Source: JBKQVT01 sp052139835
GTDB taxonomy: Bacteria; Planctomycetota; Planctomycetia; Pirellulales; Thermoguttaceae
Assembly: GCA_052139835.1 (NCBI GenBank)
Contig: JBKQVT010000179.1
Coordinates: 1 to 38,055, forward strand
Length of the DNA: 38,055 nucleotides
Direction: 5' to 3'
Shown: positions 16,402-25,619 of the stretch, one piece after another
How the letters are laid out: each line of letters starts with the position of its first letter
Numbering within the stretch: the stretch's first letter is position 1
The notes under the pieces: model-generated
Databases searched by the model: none
Told to the model about the DNA's origin: nothing
The model's input: the letters and a program-made list of their open reading frames with translations, nothing else
Position numbers and translations under genes: made by a program

Positions 16402-17966
16402 GCCAGGTAGTCCATCGTTTCCAGCATCGCGGTGATGGGCGCACAGCGCTGGCCATCATGGTAATAGGCCCGATTGCCTCCTCCGCGATCTGCGGCATCC
16501 AAGGCCGTCTCGGCTCGTTTGAGCAGCGAGATGGAATCATCCTTCTCCGTGACCTGCACCACGCCGACGCTCAGCGTAAGCCGCGGTTGCTCACCTTCCG
16601 CCGAGGAACTGTGCTGGGCGAATCCTTCGCGAAGGCGCTCGGCTGCCCGGATTGCGTCGGCAAGTCCGGCCGTGGGCAACAGCAGGGCGAAGCAGCCCGG
16701 GGCATAATGGCCCACAATATCCATTTCGCGCACTACTGCGGCAAGGAAGTTGTTTGTCGCCAGCATGGCGGCGTCGCGTGCTCGCTGACCGCAAGGCTCC
16801 TCGCCCTGTTGGCATTGGTTCACTTCGATCAAGACCACCGAGAACGTCGGGCCGCCCCGCTTCCACTCCGCCGTCCGATTTCGGACTTGTTGGCAGAAGG
16901 TGGTACGGCAAGACACGCCGGAAACCGCGTCTAACTCCACGGCGCGCGGGAGATCAGGCTCCGGTTCCGTGGCGCCGTCATGTGGGGGTGGGCCGGCGTT
17001 CTCGTTTTTGCCGGGTTCACACGGCGCGGGACCGCTCTGCTGTTGGGTCATGGACTCTGCGGCGGCGCGATCCTTGTTGCCGACGACGCGCTGAACGGTT
17101 TCTCCATCGTGCCGGTAAGCGCAGTTGCGGCCGTTTTCTTTGGCGGCGTAGAGCGCCTTGTCCGCCCGCGCGACGAGCATCTCTCCGTCTTCGTTGCGGA
17201 GCGCCTCGGCCACTCCGAAACTCACGGTCACGTGAAAGTCCTTTGCGTCGTGGTGGAATTGGCACTTTTCAATCGCCTCACCGGCGCGCCTGGCTGCCTC
17301 GCAGGCGGCGTTCAGGTTGGTTCCGGGAAGCAGGACCGCAAACTCCTCGCCGCCGTAACGAGCCACGAGGTCCATTTCGCGCATCTTCCGGCGGAGCAGT
17401 CGGGCGATGCCCCGCAACACCTCGTCGCCGGTCTGATGCCCGTGCATATCGTTGACTGTCTTGAACCGGTCCACGTCGGCCATCAGCAGCGAGAAGGGCC
17501 GGCCCTGACGGTGGAACTCGGCGATGCGGCGGGTCAGCTCGTCGTCAAAGGCGCGGCGGTTCGCCAGCAAGGTGAGGGAATCGGTGCGGGCCTCGACCGC
17601 GTTGATTTGAATCTGCTCGGCCTGCTCGCGGAGCTTGTTTTCCGTGGAGCTAAGTCGCTCTTGGATTTGTTGGTTGGCCTGGATCAACTCCGCCACCACG
17701 TCGACGATCGACGCCGGCTCGCCGCCACGCGTTGACGTCAATTTGTCGTTGATCTCCGCCACCTGGCTGCTGTGCTCCTCCACGTCGACGGCCACGCGCG
17801 TCGCCAGGTCGCGCAGACGGATCAAGACTTCGCTGGCGCGGCGGGCCTTGACGTTGCCCTGCCGGCTGCCTTGGCTGAAGTGCCGCCAACACAGCCACCA
17901 TGTGCCCGCCGCTCCCAGAAGGACCGAGACAATGCCATAGAGCAGATCGACGACCATCGGGTCCAT
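16398..17966 (-). CDS. Membrane diguanylate cyclase with two GGDEF domains, second degenerate
   Basis: 522 residues. A membrane helix (about 7-27) is followed by a coiled-coil linker (about 45-125). The first GGDEF domain (about 126-288) has the active GGEEF at 205-209 and an RxxD inhibitory site at 196-199 (REMD), so it should make c-di-GMP and be product-inhibited. A low-complexity linker leads to a second GGDEF-like domain (about 345-500) whose signature is APGCF (422-426); it keeps an REMD upstream but cannot be catalytic by the known mechanism. The ATG at 17966 has GAGGGG upstream. Expressed with the overlapping PilZ gene. Confidence 0.93.
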   Translation of the reverse strand: MDPMVVDLLYGIVSVLLGAAGTWWLCWRHFSQGSRQGNVKARRASEVLIRLRDLATRVAVDVEEHSSQVAEINDKLTSTRGGEPASIVDVVAELIQANQQIQERLSSTENKLREQAEQIQINAVEARTDSLTLLANRRAFDDELTRRIAEFHRQGRPFSLLMADVDRFKTVNDMHGHQTGDEVLRGIARLLRRKMREMDLVARYGGEEFAVLLPGTNLNAACEAARRAGEAIEKCQFHHDAKDFHVTVSFGVAEALRNEDGEMLVARADKALYAAKENGRNCAYRHDGETVQRVVGNKDRAAAESMTQQQSGPAPCEPGKNENAGPPPHDGATEPEPDLPRAVELDAVSGVSCRTTFCQQVRNRTAEWKRGGPTFSVVLIEVNQCQQGEEPCGQRARDAAMLATNNFLAAVVREMDIVGHYAPGCFALLLPTAGLADAIRAAERLREGFAQHSSSAEGEQPRLTLSVGVVQVTEKDDSISLLKRAETALDAADRGGGNRAYYHDGQRCAPITAMLETMDYLA

Positions 17967-18112
17967 ACCACCCCTCGCTTGAAGCGGATTTGCAACGCGC
18001 GATTAGGGTGGCACTTCCCGCGCCCCCGTCGCGACTACCGCTTGTGGAAGTGTTGCCTACATTCTCGCGAGGCGGTATGTCAATATTTGACAAGCGCAAG
18101 CGGCGGCGGGCG

Positions 18113-18730
18113 TTAGCGGCGTTGTGCGTACAACCACTGGGCGGCGAGGCCGGCCAGTTCGACGTCGTTCTCGACACCCATCTTCTTCAAAATGGCCCCC
18201 CGTTGCTTCCAAGCGGTTTGGACTGTGACGGTCCTGGCGATTGCAATGTCTTTCAGGCTCTTGCCGGCAATCAGCAGGTCGAAGACCGCCCGCTCGCTCG
18301 GGGTGAGCAGGCTCATGTGCGTGGAAAACCCGGAGATCGCGCTGTCCTGCCTCCGCTGGGCATCGCGCGCGAGGGCCTTTTGGATATGAGCGAGGAGAAC
18401 CGGGCCGTCGACCGGCTTCTCCAGGAATTCAAAGGCCCCCGCCTTGAATGCCTGTGAACATGCCGGCACATCGCCGTGGGCGGTCAGGAAGATAATGGGC
18501 AGGCTGATGCCTCGCTGGCTAAGACGTTTCTGAACCTCAAGCCCGTCCAGTTCCGGCATCTGCAAGTCGAGCACCAGGCAGCCGCCCTGGTCGGCCTTGT
18601 ACGCGTCCAGGAATTCCCGGCCGGAGCCGAAGACCTTCACCGGCAAATTCGCCTGCTGAATGAGCCAGCCCAGGGACCGACGGGTGCCGAGATCGTCGTC
18701 GACAATAAATACGGTAGCTCCGCTAGCCAT
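18113..18730 (-). CDS. FixJ-like response regulator
   Basis: 205 residues. The receiver domain (1-120) has the acidic pocket DDD (11-13), phospho-acceptor Asp55 in LVLDLQMPELDG, Thr83 and Lys105 (EFLEKP). The C-terminal LuxR/FixJ-type HTH (about 138-200) contains LTPSERAVFDLLIAGKSLKD and then IAIARTVTVQTAWKQRGAIL. FixJ-type regulators activate transcription when phosphorylated. The start lies three bases after the stop of the histidine kinase gene on the same strand, so the two form a two-component pair. Target genes are not visible here. Confidence 0.93.
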   Translation of the reverse strand: MASGATVFIVDDDLGTRRSLGWLIQQANLPVKVFGSGREFLDAYKADQGGCLVLDLQMPELDGLEVQKRLSQRGISLPIIFLTAHGDVPACSQAFKAGAFEFLEKPVDGPVLLAHIQKALARDAQRRQDSAISGFSTHMSLLTPSERAVFDLLIAGKSLKDIAIARTVTVQTAWKQRGAILKKMGVENDVELAGLAAQWLYAQRR

Positions 18731-18733
18731 GGC

Positions 18734-21466
18734 CTAATCCTTCCGGGCGGCGGGCAAGGTGAAGTGAAAAGTGCAGCCACCCTCTTCGTTGACGGATGCC
18801 CATAATCGTCCCTCGTGTGCCTGCACGATCGATCGGCTGATGGCCAGGCCCATCCCCATCCCTTCGGGCTTCGTCGTGAAGAAGGGCTCGAAGAGTTTTT
18901 CCAGAGGTTCGTTGCCAATTCCCTTGCCGTGATCGCACACGTCGACCTGGACGGCAAACGCGCCGTCTGGCGAGGTCCTGACGCTCAAGCGGCGGCTGTC
19001 GTCCGGCGTCTCGTCCATCGACTCCATGGCATTGCGGACGAGGTTCAGGATCACCTGCTCGATCTGGACGGGGTCGCCGCGCAGCGGAGGCAGGTCCTGC
19101 CCGAGTTCCATCACCACGTGGATGCGCCGTCGTTCGAGTTCGGCATGATTGAGACGAATACAATCGTCCACCAATTCGTTGACGAGGACTGCCGACACCT
19201 GGGGTTGACGTTTCTCGACGAACCCCCGGATGCGGCGAATGATCTGCCCGGCGCGCTTGGCCTCCTGGCTGATTTGCTTCAAGGTGGAAACCAGTTGCTC
19301 GTCCTTGTCCGGCTGTTTGGCCAGCCGCATGATGCTGCCGTCGGCGTAGGTGATGACGGCCTGGAGCGGCTGGTTCAGCTCATGCGCCAGGCTCGCCGCC
19401 ATCTCCCCCATCGTGGCGATGCGGGCGACGTGCGCCAATTCCTCCCGATGCCGTTGCAATTGCTCATCGTGGGCCTCTTTCAGTATCTCCTGGGCCTGCT
19501 TCAGTTCTTCGATGTCGGTGGCACATCCGAACCACGACGTGATCTGGCCGTCCTGGTCTCGCAAGGGCAGCGCCCGGCTGAGATGCCAGCGGTAACTGTT
19601 GTCCGAGGCGCGCCGCAGCCGGTACTCCAGCTCGTAGGGCTCCCCGCTGTTGGTGGCGTGCAGGATCTTCTCGGCAATCCGGGCCAGATCATCGGGATGC
19701 ACCACCGCCAGCCAGCCCCAGCCGCCGACCTGCGCCGGGGTTTGGCCTGTGTATTCGTACCAACGGCGATTGCACTCCACGTCCAGGCCGCCGTGGCTTG
19801 TGCGCCAGGCCAACTGAGGAATGGTCTCGATGAAAAGGCGGTGGCTTTCTTCGCTTGCCCGCAGTGCCTCCTCCATCCGCTTGCGGTCGGTAACGTCGGT
19901 GGCAATGCCGTTCCACACCGTCTGGCCATCCTCGCCTCGGTAGGGCATGGAGCAGATATGCAGCCACTTGACGCTGCCGTCGGTCACGCGGACCGGCACT
20001 TCCACGTCGAACACCCGTTGGTTCTCCGCGGCAGCGGCCTCCGCCTGCTCCATCACCGGCCGGAAAGGTTCGAGGACCTGACGGTCGAGTACGCCGGCAT
20101 CCGCCACGACCTCTTCCGGCGTAACGCCCAGGATGCGCTGGGCGGCGCCACTGACATAGGTGAAACGCCGATTGCCGTTCGCACCGGGTATGAATTGATA
20201 CACGATGCTATGGGGCAAGTTGTCGGCGAGTTGAGTCAGTTGGTCGCGGTTGCGCCGCAAGGCCTCTTCGGCGCGCCTGCGCCCGGTGATATCGTGCATG
20301 GCCACCACCGCCCCACTTTTCCGGCCGTCTTCAGCCACCAGCGGTCCGCCGCTGGCGACGCACGTCCGCGCCGGTCCCCCGCGGGGGACGATCGTCATCT
20401 CCACGTCGTGGATCTGCTCCCCTTGCAGGGCGCGAAAAAGAGGGACCTCTTCCGTTTTCATCCGCGTCTTCCCGTCGGGATGATAGAGGTCGTAATGCTC
20501 TGCCCACTGCTCGGCGGGAATACGTTCCAGCGGGAGATCGTGAAACTCCCGCGCAGCGCGGTTGAACAAGGTCAGCACACCGTCGGCGTCACAGGCCACG
20601 ATGCCGGATTCCACGTTGTCCAGCACCGCCGCGAGGAACTGCTGTTGGCGCGCCAGCGCCTCGGCGCCCTGCTGCTGGCGCCAGAAGAGGATCTCATACG
20701 GCCTCCGCAATCCCACTTCGACAAACGCCTTGTAGACGCAACACACGGCCACGACTTGGCAGAGGTGCGCAATGACTTTCATCAAGCCGTTGATGTCCGT
20801 CGCCAGGGCGGAAGCAAGGTCCTGCACGAAAAGCGCGGCCAACGCGGTTGCCAGCAGTCGAAGCACATGCCTGCTGAAGGCGCTCCGCCTGGCGACCAGC
20901 AAGACGAGGGCGCCGAGATAGGCGGCGCAGCTCATCACGAAGCCCATTCTCGCAAACAGGGTTTGCCCGACACCCTCCCGGTAACAGTCCGGGAAGACTC
21001 GCCAATAGAAAATGGTCCCCAGGGCAAGTGCCAAAAGCACGCCGTAGACAAGAAAGGCGCGACCCTGGTTGATCCTGCGACGCAGAAACAGAAAAGCATA
21101 AAGGCACGACGCACTGATACACCAATGGGCAACCACCCTCGCTTGCAGGGCAATATTCGCGTCGGCGCCGGGAGATGCCGACATCACCTTGAAGGCGAAA
21201 ATGTAGAACAGGTCCAGAACCCCGGCGAACAGGCACGCCGCTCCGAGCACCATGTACAGCCCGCTTTCCAGAAACCGCCGGGTGTTCCAGAAAATCGAAA
21301 AGACCGCCAGGGCAACGACGATGGAAAACGTCTCTGTGAGGCAATGGAAAAGCAGGAAGCTGTGCCGGCTGACCAGGTACAGACCAAACAAGCCCAAGAC
21401 GCCAAGCAGAATGCCAATCCAGTTGCGCGGCGCCGGCAAGTAGCTGAGGATGCGGCTTGACACCAT
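18734..21466 (-). CDS. MASE3-like/PAS histidine kinase, FixL type
   Basis: 910 residues. The N-terminal 250 residues hold about eight hydrophobic helices that look like a MASE3-type membrane sensor. Three PAS domains follow (about 275-400, 410-530, 540-655); each is joined by short linkers such as DITGRRRAEEALR and TDVTDRKRMEEAL. The HisKA domain has the phospho-acceptor His695 in ASLAHELNQPLQAVITY, the group-4/FixL-type H-box. The ATPase domain has the N-box ILNLVRNAMESM and G-boxes DHGKGI and GMGMGLAI. CAGGAGA precedes the ATG at 21466. It should phosphorylate the adjacent FixJ-like regulator. No heme-binding PAS signature is obvious, so the signal is unknown. Confidence 0.93.
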   Translation of the reverse strand: MVSSRILSYLPAPRNWIGILLGVLGLFGLYLVSRHSFLLFHCLTETFSIVVALAVFSIFWNTRRFLESGLYMVLGAACLFAGVLDLFYIFAFKVMSASPGADANIALQARVVAHWCISASCLYAFLFLRRRINQGRAFLVYGVLLALALGTIFYWRVFPDCYREGVGQTLFARMGFVMSCAAYLGALVLLVARRSAFSRHVLRLLATALAALFVQDLASALATDINGLMKVIAHLCQVVAVCCVYKAFVEVGLRRPYEILFWRQQQGAEALARQQQFLAAVLDNVESGIVACDADGVLTLFNRAAREFHDLPLERIPAEQWAEHYDLYHPDGKTRMKTEEVPLFRALQGEQIHDVEMTIVPRGGPARTCVASGGPLVAEDGRKSGAVVAMHDITGRRRAEEALRRNRDQLTQLADNLPHSIVYQFIPGANGNRRFTYVSGAAQRILGVTPEEVVADAGVLDRQVLEPFRPVMEQAEAAAAENQRVFDVEVPVRVTDGSVKWLHICSMPYRGEDGQTVWNGIATDVTDRKRMEEALRASEESHRLFIETIPQLAWRTSHGGLDVECNRRWYEYTGQTPAQVGGWGWLAVVHPDDLARIAEKILHATNSGEPYELEYRLRRASDNSYRWHLSRALPLRDQDGQITSWFGCATDIEELKQAQEILKEAHDEQLQRHREELAHVARIATMGEMAASLAHELNQPLQAVITYADGSIMRLAKQPDKDEQLVSTLKQISQEAKRAGQIIRRIRGFVEKRQPQVSAVLVNELVDDCIRLNHAELERRRIHVVMELGQDLPPLRGDPVQIEQVILNLVRNAMESMDETPDDSRRLSVRTSPDGAFAVQVDVCDHGKGIGNEPLEKLFEPFFTTKPEGMGMGLAISRSIVQAHEGRLWASVNEEGGCTFHFTLPAARKD

Positions 21467-21492
21467 CGGTCTCCTGCGTGTGCCGTGGAGAA

Positions 21493-21693
21493 CTAATCGG
21501 GCATGCGGGCGAGTTGTTCGTCCCCATCCATGCTTCGAACCGCGCCCAGGATCGCGATCCCGTCGCTAGCTACCCTGGAAAGATCGGAAAGCACGGAAGG
21601 ATGGGCTATTGCGAAGTGGATGTCTCCGCTACCGCCGAATGCGGCGTACTTCTCCAAGAATAGCTGAAACCATCGAAAAGGCATAGACGACAT
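21493..21693 (-). CDS. Possible small hypothetical protein
   Basis: A 66-residue frame starting 16 bases after the stop of the zinc-ribbon gene on the same strand. No ribosome site is visible and no family is recognised. The sequence (GGSGDIHFAIAHPSVLSDL and so on) is not obviously noise. It could equally be antisense coding shadow in the 240-base gap. Confidence 0.25.
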   Translation of the reverse strand: MSSMPFRWFQLFLEKYAAFGGSGDIHFAIAHPSVLSDLSRVASDGIAILGAVRSMDGDEQLARMPD

Positions 21694-21709
21694 GAGAACG
21701 TTGGACGTC

Positions 21710-22369
21710 CTACGTCGCGGACCGCCGATCCACGGCGAACACCGGTTTCTCGGCGCCGACCGCGTCGCGGTAAGTTGCGTCGTCCACCTTCTCGGGATTG
21801 GCTTCCACCAGGGCGCGAATCCACTCGGGACGGGCCGCCCGATAGACCGACCGCGAAGCGCCCGCGAAGAGATCCAGCAGGCCGAATCCGCGGTCCCCCG
21901 TATAATATACGGCCGGCCCCCACACCGCCTGCTTTTCCAAGATCGGGGCCGAAACGAGTGCCCGGCGCTTCAACCAACGGCACAGCCCCCACCAGACCAC
22001 GAGCGCGGCGGGGAGCAAGGCCGCCGTGCCCCACGGCGGCAGAGGGCTGTCGTTGGGCAGCCCGCGCGACATCCGCCCCAACAATTCCCCCAGGGCAACC
22101 AGGGCGGCCAGCGACAACACGGCGAAAGGGAACCGCACGCGAGAGACCCACTTGTGATACCAGGTATACGCCCCCGCCTGCGCGCCGCAATCCCGGCAGT
22201 AATAAAACGTCTGGATGTACCGCGCACTGTCGATGATCCATAGCCACCACGGGGCCTTGTAGGCATAGCGCCGTTCCACCTCGCTGGGAGCGAGGCAGTT
22301 CGGACAGACTTTCGGGATAAGATGACGCTCCCCGCCGAGCGCCACCTTGGACCATTGTCGCCGTGACAT
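21710..22369 (-). CDS. Zinc-ribbon membrane protein of unknown function
   Basis: 219 residues from the ATG at 22369, with GGAGG about 9 bases upstream; an ATG 15 bases earlier overlaps that ribosome site. The N-terminus has a zinc-ribbon-like pattern: Cys22-x2-Cys25 (VCPNC) and Cys58-x2-Cys61 (YCRDCG). Two hydrophobic segments follow (about 81-101 and 112-132), then a soluble tail. A short spacer separates it from the next membrane gene upstream, so they may be one transcript. No partner or enzyme motif is visible. Confidence 0.8.
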   Translation of the reverse strand: MSRRQWSKVALGGERHLIPKVCPNCLAPSEVERRYAYKAPWWLWIIDSARYIQTFYYCRDCGAQAGAYTWYHKWVSRVRFPFAVLSLAALVALGELLGRMSRGLPNDSPLPPWGTAALLPAALVVWWGLCRWLKRRALVSAPILEKQAVWGPAVYYTGDRGFGLLDLFAGASRSVYRAARPEWIRALVEANPEKVDDATYRDAVGAEKPVFAVDRRSAT

Positions 22370-22393
22370 GGGAGAATCCTCCATTAAGGCGTG

Positions 22394-22921
22394 TTAACTG
22401 GGGCGGCCTGCAAGCGTTTTGCAAATTGCCCGTTCCACGGTTGCCAGGATATCGTTGAGTTCGTCATTGCTGGTGGCCATGCCGGCGGCGCGGAAGAGGA
22501 CTTGGACCAGCAGCACCAGCGGGATGCCCAGGATCGCGCTGCCGGCGACCATGCCCGCCAGCAGCACCAGCACGCCGGCGTGGCTGTTGCGGAAATCGAT
22601 GCCGGCCGTGAGCCAAAAGGCGGCCCCGACGCCAATCGCCATCGCCGGAACCAGCAGCAGCCACTCGATCCGCGCGCTACGCGTTACGCTGACGGCCATG
22701 TTATCGCGGTCCTTGGGCGAAACGGAAACGCGAACATCGAAGCCCGCCGCCACTCCCCGGCGGAACCTGATCTCGGCGCCGAAGTCCTCCTTTTTCGCCC
22801 ATGCGGGAAAATCGACGATCTTGGGCCGGAAGCCTTGGGTCTCGGAAAACAGCGCGGCCACGTCGGCGGCGGCCTGCCGGACCGCCGCTTGCAGCGCCAG
22901 TCCGCGCGCGGGCGGCGACAA
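22394..22921 (-). CDS. Small membrane protein of unknown function
   Basis: 175 residues. The only start in frame is TTG at 22921; no in-frame ATG or GTG lies upstream within the open frame, and no strong ribosome site is visible, so the true start is uncertain. The N-half is soluble (about 1-80, including IVDFPAWAKKEDFGAEIRF); two hydrophobic segments follow (about 85-107 and 112-145). It lies 24 bases before the zinc-ribbon membrane gene, suggesting an operon. I do not recognise it. Confidence 0.65.
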   Translation of the reverse strand: MSPPARGLALQAAVRQAAADVAALFSETQGFRPKIVDFPAWAKKEDFGAEIRFRRGVAAGFDVRVSVSPKDRDNMAVSVTRSARIEWLLLVPAMAIGVGAAFWLTAGIDFRNSHAGVLVLLAGMVAGSAILGIPLVLLVQVLFRAAGMATSNDELNDILATVERAICKTLAGRPS

Positions 22922-23142
22922 TCCCGGTAAGGAAATGGGAATGGTCGTTTTTATGGTAGCCCCCTCACAAGTCCTGGACGGCCGGTGAGTCCCGCGGAAG
23001 TCGTCCGTTGGCCGATCCTCAGCCGCTTGCTACGAGCGGCTGCCGCAAGCGGGTCGGCAGATCGGCGAACGTGATCTTGGCCGCCGTCCTTAGATTTGTC
23101 AAGTATCCCTCCACGTGGAAAGGGGGCATGGGGAGGGTGGAT

Positions 23143-25305
23143 TCAGGCCGCTTCGCGTGCCCGTGCCGCAAGAACACGCCGACTCCTCCCGCCGCAGTCG
23201 CCGAACAGATTGCCGAATTTCTTCCGATTCAGCGCTTCGATGAAGGCCCGCACCTTGGTGTTGGTGCTGCACGGGTCGATCGTCTCGTCGAGACAGTCGC
23301 CGTCCAGCACCAGCAACGGCACGCCGATCGTCTGCAGCTCGCCGCGGAGGCGTTTGGCGAAGCAACTATCGGCCATCGAGCAGCGGCCGAACATGTGGTT
23401 ATAGAGCAGGAGCCCGGTGAGCCTGGCGGCGCCGGCGAAGTTTCGGATCTCCGCCGTGCGGAGCTCGGGATCGAGGAAACCGACCGTCAGCAACTTCTGC
23501 GCGAGACTGCGATACGGTTCTTCCGGGTCGAGTTCCTGCCAGCCCACGAAGTTCACTTCCTCGAACACCACCGGTGCATTGCAGGTGAGCTCGATGAAAT
23601 CCATCAGCCGGCTGCTGTAGAAGGGCGGCAGATGAAGCCATGCGAGCCGATGGGTATCGTCGATGCCGATCTGCCGTTCCACCGCTTTCTTGGCCTCCGA
23701 CAGCTCTTCGAGCAAGGTGCGTTCCAAGGCCACCAGTTCCTGCTTGCCCCACAGTTGGGAGAAGATAGCGGCAAACAGAATGGCCTCGCCGCCGCGGAGC
23801 AACGGGGGACTCGTGGCCCGCAGATCGTTGCAGCGAATGGCGATCGCACGCGCCTCGTTCGACAGCGTGCAGGCCTCCTTCAGTCGTCCGGGATCCATCT
23901 TCATGCCCAGCGATCGCTCCAGGTGGGCGACGGAGGCCTCCAGGCCGGCCGCGATGCTCTCGACCGATCGGGCGCTTTGATGGATCGGCGTGTGCAAGAG
24001 GTGGTAGCGATCAGGACGCCCCAGATCGCGGACCAGATCGGCAAGCACGCGCTCGCCCTGCTGACAGGGTTCGCTGGTGCCGACGACGAAGTCCGGCGCC
24101 GGCAGGTGGTCGTCGCCTTCCAGAACGCGGAGGAACGAGCACGTTTCGGCGGAAAAGCCCTTGCGCGCCGCCCGATCGAACATCTTCTGCAGCCTCTTTC
24201 CGCTGCGGGCGTGCAGCGCGGCGTAGGTTTCCAGCGTCAACATGCGGACGCCCAGCGCGTTGAGTATCTCCGCGGGGTAGAAAAGGTTGCGCCACACCAA
24301 CGGGGCGTCGCCCTTGGAGAGGAACGCTTGCCGCGTAAGATGAATCCGCATAGCCGCCGATTTCTTGATGGGGCCGGCGGAGCTTGACGGATTCCGCCAT
24401 AGCGAGAGGCGCGATTCTTGTCTCGCCTGGGCAGCTTGCTCAGTCGAATTGCAGTGCAGTTGCCAGCAATCGCGGGCGATCTGCGCGGCCCCCAGCGCCC
24501 CCATCACCTGGTTAAGCTCGGGGATGAGGATGCGGTTGCCGGTAATCTCCCCGAGGTAGTGGGCCACGGCGCGATTCGACGCGACCCCTCCCTGGAAAAC
24601 GATCGCTCCCTCGTAATTGAGGAACAGGTTGCCCACGCCGGAAACGATCGTTCTGGCCTGGGCGCGACAGGCGGCCGCCACCACGTCGCCGAGGGGATAA
24701 CGATTCTTGAACTTGTTGACCGAGGTCGCGCTCAGCACGGCGCAGACCGAAGAAAGCTCCAGGGTCGAATCGTAGTTGACGCGGTCGGCCAGTTCTTCCA
24801 CGGGCACGCTCAGCTTTGCCGCCACGCTGTCCAGAAACGCGCCCGTGCCCGCGGCACAGATGCCACTCATCTTCGCCACCCAGATCTGCATGGCGTCGTC
24901 GAAGAGCATGGCCTTGCTGTCTTGTCCGCCGACGTCGAGCACGGCCCGGCAATCGGGATAGTAATGGGAGGCCGCGGCAATGTGTGCCGACACCTCGCTG
25001 ACGAAGGTGTCAAAATGGACGAAGCGGGCGAGGTCGTCGACCGCCTGGCTGCCGGTGACCACCGTGTAGGCGACCTGGTCTGGGCTGGCCCCCGACTGAG
25101 CGAGAAAATCGCCGAGGGTCTTGGCCACGGCGCCGAGGCTGCACCGGCCGCAGATTTGGCAGCTCCCGCCGCACTCCAACCCCGTCTGAAGCTGCGGCTG
25201 CATCCGCCGGTACAGATGGTGAAGCATCTTGCCATCGACCGAAAGGAGCACTGCCTTCAGCGTGGTGGAACCGACGTCGATGCCAAGAAACAACGGCCTA
25301 TCCAT
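23143..25305 (-). CDS. Fused CoA-dehydratase activase and dehydratase D-component-like protein
   Basis: 720 residues. The N-half (about 1-285) is a BadF/BcrA/HgdC-type ATPase: IDVGSTTLKAVL (9-20), VGGQDSKAM (125-133), CAAGTGAFLDS (150-160) with Cys150, and Cys188 as the second ligand of the dimer-bridging Fe-S cluster. It donates an electron with ATP use. The C-half (about 320-700) resembles the HgdB/D-component fold of 2-hydroxyacyl-CoA dehydratases, with Cys pairs such as GRCSMADSC. Fused activase/D-like proteins occur in anaerobes as uncharacterised reductases or dehydratases. Residues 45-55 carry an extra Cys-x3-Cys-x2-Cys-x2-Cys, unusual in this position and possibly another cluster. Substrate unknown; no dehydratase partner adjoins. 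Confidence 0.88.
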   Translation of the reverse strand: MDRPLFLGIDVGSTTLKAVLLSVDGKMLHHLYRRMQPQLQTGLECGGSCQICGRCSLGAVAKTLGDFLAQSGASPDQVAYTVVTGSQAVDDLARFVHFDTFVSEVSAHIAAASHYYPDCRAVLDVGGQDSKAMLFDDAMQIWVAKMSGICAAGTGAFLDSVAAKLSVPVEELADRVNYDSTLELSSVCAVLSATSVNKFKNRYPLGDVVAAACRAQARTIVSGVGNLFLNYEGAIVFQGGVASNRAVAHYLGEITGNRILIPELNQVMGALGAAQIARDCWQLHCNSTEQAAQARQESRLSLWRNPSSSAGPIKKSAAMRIHLTRQAFLSKGDAPLVWRNLFYPAEILNALGVRMLTLETYAALHARSGKRLQKMFDRAARKGFSAETCSFLRVLEGDDHLPAPDFVVGTSEPCQQGERVLADLVRDLGRPDRYHLLHTPIHQSARSVESIAAGLEASVAHLERSLGMKMDPGRLKEACTLSNEARAIAIRCNDLRATSPPLLRGGEAILFAAIFSQLWGKQELVALERTLLEELSEAKKAVERQIGIDDTHRLAWLHLPPFYSSRLMDFIELTCNAPVVFEEVNFVGWQELDPEEPYRSLAQKLLTVGFLDPELRTAEIRNFAGAARLTGLLLYNHMFGRCSMADSCFAKRLRGELQTIGVPLLVLDGDCLDETIDPCSTNTKVRAFIEALNRKKFGNLFGDCGGRSRRVLAARAREAA

Positions 25306-25619
25306 GAGGACACACGCCTGCTACGAGAGAATGGGGCGGCAAACCTGCGGTCTGGAACGATGCCAAACCACGCTTCTGCGGCGAGATGTGGCGATAAGGC
25401 TCCGCGCGGGGCGGGCGAATTGTACCCAGGAACCGGCGCTCGACGCGATGGCAATTCGCGGGCTTTCCGACGGGAATTAACTACTTATTGTGGGTGGCCG
25501 ACCCGGCCCGTTGCGTCAGGCAATCGCCTCGGCCTGGGGCAAGGATGTTGCGGCCGGAGTCGGCCTTCGGGGCGTGTTCGCCACTGCCGCTTGGGGGTGG
25601 GTTGGGGTATACTGTCGGC
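25306..25619. other. Divergent intergenic region
   Basis: Separates the activase gene (minus) from the LRR gene (plus), so it should hold both promoters. A TATACT at 25608-25613 lies directly before the LRR start. No gene or clear repeat is seen. Confidence 0.6.
25608..25613 (+). promoter_or_regulatory. Putative -10 box close to the LRR start
   Basis: TATACT (five of six matches to TATAAT) ends six bases before the ATG at 25620. Transcription from it would begin at or near the start codon, which would give a leaderless mRNA. No ribosome site is visible, which fits. No -35 box is clear. Confidence 0.35.

Noticed and set aside
18815..21460. An 881-codon plus-strand frame over the histidine kinase
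   Set aside because: Antisense shadow of a gene with full PAS, HisKA and ATPase motifs.
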